Origin: an uncultured Caulobacteraceae bacterium
GTDB taxonomy: Bacteria; Pseudomonadota; Alphaproteobacteria; Caulobacterales; TH1-2
Length of the DNA: 18,860 nt
Reading direction: 5' to 3'
NCBI GenBank assembly: GCA_937967425.1
Contig: CALBST010000174.1
Span: forward strand, 1 to 18,860
Of the stretch, positions 15,073 through 18,860 are shown piece after piece. The notes under the pieces are model-generated. The model worked only from the letters and a program-made list of their open reading frames with translations, did not search any database and was not told the DNA's origin. The position numbers were made by a program, and so were the translations under genes. Within the stretch, counting starts at the first letter, position 1, and the number at the start of each line of letters is the position of its first letter.

Positions 15073-15648
15073 ATGCCTCGTAATCTTGTTGTCTACGGCC
15101 TTGCGGTGCTTGGCGGCCTCGTCGGGTACTACGTCCTGCGCTCGTTGTTGGGCGGCGAAATCATGTTGATCGTCGCGCTGATCGCCCTAGCGGCCGGCGC
15201 TGTGATCGTGACCCGCAACCTGCAGACCAACCGAAAGGTGGCGGAAGCCACGTTCGAGCAGCGCGACGAGGCGCTCCGGTTTACGCCCGCAGCCGGGAAA
15301 GCCGCGCTCTATGTGTTCCGCAATCAGTTCGTCGGGCGCGCGGTGGGCATCAATGTGCTGATCGATGGGCGCGAAGCAGCGCAGCTGAAAAGCCCCCGCT
15401 TTACGCGTATCTTGCTGACGCCCGGCACACATCGCATCGCTGGCGTCACCGGCACGAACAAGGCGCCGGGGCCGAACGATGGCATCGAACTTATCGCCAA
15501 CCCTGGCGAAATTTATGTCGCCAAGTGCGAAGTCGAGCCGCAGATGGTCGGCGCCACGATCAAGTTCACGCCGATGAGCGTCGACGCGGCGCGGGCGGAC
15601 CTGCAGAAAATCACGCGCATGGTTGTGCCGGATATCGCCGAGATCTAA
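15073..15648 (+). CDS. Membrane protein with DUF2846-like domain
   Basis: This 191-residue protein has two N-terminal hydrophobic helices (about 6-23 and 30-48), then a short charged linker and a beta-rich domain (about 70-175). That domain resembles DUF2846: GKAALYVFRNQFVGRAVGINVLIDG fits the family's YVYRP...V-V-DG pattern, and RILLTPGTHRIAG fits its G-H strand. DUF2846 proteins are often lipoproteins of unknown function; this one is anchored by helices instead. The ATG at 15073 has AAGGA eight bases upstream and is preferred to the TTG at 15037. It is a lone plus-strand gene whose TAA overlaps the convergent downstream stop by 4 bp. The function is not known. Confidence 0.75.
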   Translation: MPRNLVVYGLAVLGGLVGYYVLRSLLGGEIMLIVALIALAAGAVIVTRNLQTNRKVAEATFEQRDEALRFTPAAGKAALYVFRNQFVGRAVGINVLIDGREAAQLKSPRFTRILLTPGTHRIAGVTGTNKAPGPNDGIELIANPGEIYVAKCEVEPQMVGATIKFTPMSVDAARADLQKITRMVVPDIAEI

Positions 15649-16319
15649 GGCGCCCGCGCAAACCAGATGATGTGACGCGCGCCCTTGCCGCCACGGCCTG
15701 CGCGCACCATGACCTCTTCGACCTGAAAGCCCGCATGCTTCAGCCGCCGCGCGAAGCGTTCGTCGGGCGCAGCGGACCAGATCGCGAGTACGCCTCCCGG
15801 CTTCAGCGCCGCCTTTGCTTCCTGCAAGCCGAGCAATGAGTAGATGTGATCATTGTCGGCGCGGGTCAGGCCATCGGGGCCATTATCGACATCGAGCAGG
15901 ATCGCGTCGTAGCGGCGCTCATGCGTCGCGGCGATGGCGCGCGACACGTCGCGCATGATCAGATCGACGCGCGGATCGTCCAGGCAGCCCGCGGCCAGCT
16001 CCGCCATCGGCCCGCGCGCCCACTCGATAATCTCGGGCAACAACTCGACCACGGTGAGACGCGCCTGGACCCCGAGGCGCGCGAGCGCGGCACGGAGCGT
16101 GAAGCCCATGCCGTAACCGCCAATGAGCAGATGCGGTGTGTCTTGGTTCTGCAGACGATCAATGGTGAGAAGCGCCAACGCCTCCTCCGAGCCACTGAGG
16201 CGGCTGGACATCAGCTCATTGGCGCCGAGCGCGATGATGAAATCGGTGTCGCGCTTGTAGAGGCGCAGTTCGTCGCCGCCGGGGATTTGGGCTGTTCTGA
16301 GAAGTTCGCGGGGTTTCAC
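15645..16319 (-). CDS. Spermidine-synthase-like Rossmann-fold protein
   Basis: This 224-residue protein resembles the aminopropyltransferase/methyltransferase fold of spermidine synthases. The nucleotide-binding region is LLIGGYGMGFTLRAAL, followed by VVELLPEIIEWARGP, and an aspartate-rich DAILLDVDNGPDGL in place of the catalytic loop. The early motif MSSRLSGSEEALALL replaces the usual QxxxxDE...YHE of true spermidine synthases, so polyamine synthesis is doubtful; many alphaproteobacteria carry this short relative. GTG 16319 gives the usual VKPRELLRTAQIPGG start; an ATG at 16364 with GAGGAAGG directly before it would add 15 residues. The stop overlaps the convergent DUF2846 gene by 4 bp. The fold is firm, the function uncertain. 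Confidence 0.8.
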   Translation of the reverse strand: MKPRELLRTAQIPGGDELRLYKRDTDFIIALGANELMSSRLSGSEEALALLTIDRLQNQDTPHLLIGGYGMGFTLRAALARLGVQARLTVVELLPEIIEWARGPMAELAAGCLDDPRVDLIMRDVSRAIAATHERRYDAILLDVDNGPDGLTRADNDHIYSLLGLQEAKAALKPGGVLAIWSAAPDERFARRLKHAGFQVEEVMVRAGRGGKGARHIIWFARAP

Positions 16320-16342
16320 GCGCGCCACGCTATCACGCCGGC

Positions 16343-16537
16343 GTGCGATCCGTGAGAGGTTCATCCTTCCTCACTGCCCGCGCACGACACCGCTTGACGG
16401 CCGCTGACGGCGCCATTGGCCTCGATATCGACGGTCCAGGCATCGATGGCGAGAGACGCATAGCTTGCATCGGCGCGTCCGTGGTCAACAACGCGCTGGA
16501 CGTTTGTCGGCCCAAGTCGCCGAAATATCCGGTTTGA
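16343..16537 (+). CDS. Possible short ORF or gene remnant, uncertain
   Basis: The 239 bp between the spermidine-synthase-like and saccharopine-like genes hold no recognised gene. One plus-strand frame from GTG 16343 to TGA 16535 gives 64 residues whose second half (ADGAIGLDIDGPGIDGE, then IACIGASVVNNA) looks protein-like, with high GC at third positions. There is no clear ribosome-binding site, and the start would overlap the alternative start of the divergent neighbour. It may be a remnant left by rearrangement. Confidence 0.18.
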   Translation: MRSVRGSSFLTARARHRLTAADGAIGLDIDGPGIDGERRIACIGASVVNNALDVCRPKSPKYPV

Positions 16538-16558
16538 GGTGAGCCAGGGAAAAGCGCC

Positions 16559-17587
16559 TCAGACCGCGAGCATTTCAGGCTCGTCCACCGTTAGCCAATC
16601 TGGACCCAAAGCTGAGAGAAACGCGCGCGGCTCAAACAGTTGCCCAGCGCTACGCGCGCCTCTTTGCTTCACTTCACCTCGCAGCAGTCGAAGTCCTGCC
16701 TCGGCCACAATGGGCGCGCTAATCGCGTAAATATCCCGCCCATGAGCCCTCACGCACCGCACGCCAGACGGTCCATGCACTCGGACGTCCACGAGAAATC
16801 TCTGCGCCGAGCGCCCGCTCTCATCGACCGGCGCGGGAGGCGGCGTGCTTTCGTCAGACAGGTCGGCAAGCGCATTGGCAGACAGGTAGAGCCGCACTTC
16901 TTGCGTTGGTACATGACGTGCAATCGAAACCGTCTCGGCCAGAGCGATGTTGGCGACGAGCATATCGCCAAACGGCGGCGCGAAACGCCAGTCGCGTTGT
17001 CCATTCGAGCGATTAGGCTCAAGCACGCCACCGACCAGATAGAGGCGAGGACCGGTATTGCGCTCACCTGTTCTGCGCGTGCCAAGCGTAGGCGCCCAGC
17101 TGTCCAACGCCACAGCGATTTCTATCAAAGATGGTGCTGACCATTCTCCTAAGGCGGCGACCGTCAGCAAGTCCGCTAGTCCGCCATAGAATGCGAGAGA
17201 TGGCGCCACGAGCACGCCCGCTGCGCGCGCTGGATCGTCATACGCATTGAACACGTTGAAGACCGCAGCCTGCTCCGCAGCAATATCAAGGTAATGGAAG
17301 CCCCCGCGCAGTGCGGCGTCAATGACGGGCGCAGCCGTATCCAGAAAAGGACCAGCGCAATTGAGGACTGCGCCGCAACCTAAGAACGCGCTGTCCAGAC
17401 CAGCAGGATCTTGGAGGGACGCATGGCGAATTTCGATCCCTGGAAAATCGGAACGCAAAGCTTCGAGCTTCGCCAAGTCACGACCCGACGCGATGACGCG
17501 GAGATTGCGGCGCAGCAGCTCCCGGACCACAAACTTCCCTGTATGTCCGTAGGCGCCGTACACAGCCAATGGAGGTAATGAAGTCAT
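16559..17587 (-). CDS. Saccharopine-dehydrogenase-like NAD(P)-binding reductase
   Basis: This 342-residue protein begins with a Rossmann dinucleotide-binding motif, VYGAYGHTGKFVVREL (about 8-23), followed by SGRD at the end of the second strand, which favours NADP. The region LNCAGPFLDTAAPVIDAAL and HYLDIAAEQAAV matches the saccharopine-dehydrogenase-like/trans-acting enoyl reductase group, where the partner is usually not lysine metabolism. The remainder is family-typical but without diagnostic residues. The ATG at 17587 has GGAGA five bases upstream. Codon use looks somewhat less biased to G/C than in its neighbours (judged by eye), a possible sign of later arrival. It sits between thyA and the spermidine-synthase-like gene, with 94 bp from thyA. 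The substrate is unknown. Confidence 0.78.
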   Translation of the reverse strand: MTSLPPLAVYGAYGHTGKFVVRELLRRNLRVIASGRDLAKLEALRSDFPGIEIRHASLQDPAGLDSAFLGCGAVLNCAGPFLDTAAPVIDAALRGGFHYLDIAAEQAAVFNVFNAYDDPARAAGVLVAPSLAFYGGLADLLTVAALGEWSAPSLIEIAVALDSWAPTLGTRRTGERNTGPRLYLVGGVLEPNRSNGQRDWRFAPPFGDMLVANIALAETVSIARHVPTQEVRLYLSANALADLSDESTPPPAPVDESGRSAQRFLVDVRVHGPSGVRCVRAHGRDIYAISAPIVAEAGLRLLRGEVKQRGARSAGQLFEPRAFLSALGPDWLTVDEPEMLAV

Positions 17588-17681
17588 ACGGTCTCCGCGA
17601 CGTGAATGATTTTCATCCTAACCTATCGCAGAGACGCCCAACCCACTCGCCGGAATCGGACCCCGGCAACGTTCCGATGAT

Positions 17682-18524
17682 TCAAACCGCGATCGGCGCC
17701 TTGATCGCGGGATGCGCGGTATAGCCTTCGAGTTTGAAATCCCCGTACTCGAACGCGAAGATGTCGGTGCGCTCCGGATTGATCAGCATCGTCGGCGGCG
17801 CGTACGGCGTGCGGGCGAGTTGCGTGCGGGCTTGGTCGAAGTGGTTGTGATAGAGGTGCGCGTCGCCGAAGGTGTGGACGAATTCGCCGGGCTGAAGGCC
17901 CGTCACTTGCGCCATCATTTGCGTGAGCAGCGCGTAAGACGCGATGTTGAACGGCACGCCGAGGAAGACGTCGGCGCTGCGTTGGTAGAGTTGGCAACTC
18001 AGTTTTCCGTCGGCGACGAAAAACTGGAACAGGCAATGGCACGGCGGCAGCGCCATTTGATCGACCTCGGCCGGATTCCAGGCGGAGACGATGTGGCGGC
18101 GTGAGTTCGGATTGTTCTTGATCGAGGTCACGACGTTGGCGATCTGATCGATGACGCGGCCGTCCTTGCTTTCCCACGAACGCCATTGCTTGCCGTAGAC
18201 GGGGCCGAGTTCGCCCTCTTCGTTGGCCCACTCATCCCAGATCGTGACGCCCTGCTCTTGCAGCCAGCGCACGTTGCTGTCGCCGCGCAGGAACCAGAGC
18301 AGTTCGAGGATGATGCTCTTGAGGTGCACCTTCTTCGTTGTCAGCAGCGGGAAGCCCCGCTCAAGATCAAAGCGCAGCTGGCGGCCGAACACGCCGCGCG
18401 TGCCGGTTCCGGTGCGGTCGCCGCGGTCGACGCCGTTTTGCAGGATGTCGTCCAGCAGGCCGAGATAGGCGATGTCGGCTTGGGACGGGTTGCCTTCTGG
18501 CAGAGGTGCGGGTTGGGCGCTCAT
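17682..18524 (-). CDS. thyA: Thymidylate synthase
   Basis: This 280-residue enzyme methylates dUMP to dTMP using methylene-tetrahydrofolate, producing the dihydrofolate that FolA reduces. Clear signatures are [12 protein letters not shown] (about 36-47, dUMP phosphate Arg37), the [11 protein letters not shown] helix, [21 protein letters not shown], and the catalytic cysteine Cys162 in [30 protein letters not shown] and the end [10 protein letters not shown] also match. ATG 18524 ([11 protein letters not shown]) was chosen; a GTG at 18563 in frame would add 13 residues, and neither has a strong ribosome-binding site. No flavin-dependent ThyX is seen in the window. A palindromic repeat lies between this gene and the DUF2459-like gene upstream. 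Confidence 0.97.
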   Translation of the reverse strand: MSAQPAPLPEGNPSQADIAYLGLLDDILQNGVDRGDRTGTGTRGVFGRQLRFDLERGFPLLTTKKVHLKSIILELLWFLRGDSNVRWLQEQGVTIWDEWANEEGELGPVYGKQWRSWESKDGRVIDQIANVVTSIKNNPNSRRHIVSAWNPAEVDQMALPPCHCLFQFFVADGKLSCQLYQRSADVFLGVPFNIASYALLTQMMAQVTGLQPGEFVHTFGDAHLYHNHFDQARTQLARTPYAPPTMLINPERTDIFAFEYGDFKLEGYTAHPAIKAPIAV

Positions 18525-18577
18525 TTCAGAGCCAATATGGGCTGACTCGGCCCTGCTCACCACGCCGAGAAGCGCGG

Positions 18578-18635
18578 CCTGAGCCTGTCGAAGGCCGGGA
18601 AAGACAGCGCCGGGCCGCCCTTCGACAGGCTCAGG
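18578..18635. repeat. Inverted repeat, CCTGAGCCTGTCGAAGG type
   Basis: Perfect 17-bp arms are present: CCTGAGCCTGTCGAAGG at 18578-18594 and its reverse complement at 18619-18635, with a 24-bp loop. The same sequence type (CCTTCGACAGGCTCAGG pairs) is widely dispersed between genes in proteobacteria. The right arm, read on the minus strand, supplies the TGA stop of the DUF2459-like gene. It may end that transcript before thyA. Confidence 0.85.
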
Positions 18636-18860
18636 GCTCGGTTTGGGGCACGGGACAGGCCGTGGGCTGGACCTTCCGCACTTGGCGGATCAGCGGCCCG
18701 GCGAGCCAAGCGGCTCTTGCATTGACGTTCACGCCGGCGGCGCGCAGCGCACGGGCCATCCATTGGTTGCAGACTTGCAGCAGGTGGAACGAGCCGCGCG
18801 AGCGGAGGAAGGAGGAGCGGCCAATCACCTTGCCGTCGCTGGTGCGGATCGGGTTGCCTT
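18631..18860 (-). CDS. C-terminal part of a DUF2459 (TIGR02117)-like protein (5' truncated by the window edge)
   Basis: The minus-strand frame is open from the window end to TGA 18633-18631 and gives about 76 residues. The motif [20 protein letters not shown] matches the C-terminal signature of DUF2459 proteins, where a Cys-Asn-x-Trp segment precedes the ALRAAG helix; LAGPLIRQV also fits the usual ending. These are envelope proteins of unknown role, in some species linked to PHA granules or urease clusters by name only. The last codon and stop (GAG CCC TGA) run into the palindromic repeat arm, so the tail after IRQV may not be original. Family assignment rests on this short piece. Confidence 0.55.
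   Translation of the reverse strand, partial: GNPIRTSDGKVIGRSSFLRSRGSFHLLQVCNQWMARALRAAGVNVNARAAWLAGPLIRQVRKVQPTACPVPQTEP

Noticed and set aside
17588..17681. Terminator after thyA
   Set aside because: A 6-bp stem (ATCGGA/TCCGAT) is possible, but it has a long loop and no U-tract; too weak to call.

Overview
This window reads as chromosome from a GC-rich alphaproteobacterium. Gene content, protein style and the palindromic intergenic repeats suggest the Caulobacterales/Hyphomonadaceae neighbourhood; this is inference, since there is no rRNA or other taxonomic marker. Coding density is very high and most genes lie on the minus strand. No tRNA, rRNA, CRISPR array, prophage or intact insertion sequence was seen.

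Layout. 1-108: 3' end of an unidentified plus-strand gene, then a palindromic repeat. 238-3749 (minus): hflK-hflC-degP, an inner-membrane SPFH quality-control pair followed by a periplasmic Do-type protease. 3866-6155 (plus): the Fe-S scaffold/carrier ATPase Mrp and a Tat-targeted, sarcosine-oxidase-like flavoenzyme. 6152-7426 (minus): an orphan cytochrome P450. 7552-9369 (plus): a membrane M48 protease fused to a TerB-like domain. 9366-11239 (minus): two translationally coupled lipoproteins, a proline-tract protein and a beta-lactamase-fold serine hydrolase. 11359-12771 (minus): pyruvate kinase. 12863-15021 (minus): folA, an SMP-30/gluconolactonase-like protein and a GTT1-like glutathione S-transferase. 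15073-15648 (plus): a membrane protein with a DUF2846-like domain. 15645-18524 (minus): thyA, a saccharopine-dehydrogenase-like reductase and a spermidine-synthase-like methyltransferase-fold protein. 18631-18860 (minus): the C-terminus of a DUF2459-like protein.

How the genes work together. ThyA and DHFR form the dTMP/tetrahydrofolate cycle. HflK/HflC and DegP form a membrane/periplasm protein-quality module. In many alphaproteobacteria thyA, folA, hflK, hflC and degP sit close together in this order. Here the order and strand are kept but the block is opened twice, by about 2.7 kb between thyA and folA and about 10.8 kb between folA and hflK, and filled with accessory metabolic and envelope genes.

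The most unusual signals are at gene ends. Five palindromic repeats sit on or beside stop codons, and three of them supply the stop codon itself (GST, folA, DUF2459-like). Two of the five are built of 7-bp units of the form NGGCART. Three of the four convergent gene pairs overlap stop-to-stop by exactly 4 bp. I found no convincing new multi-gene defence or mobile system.
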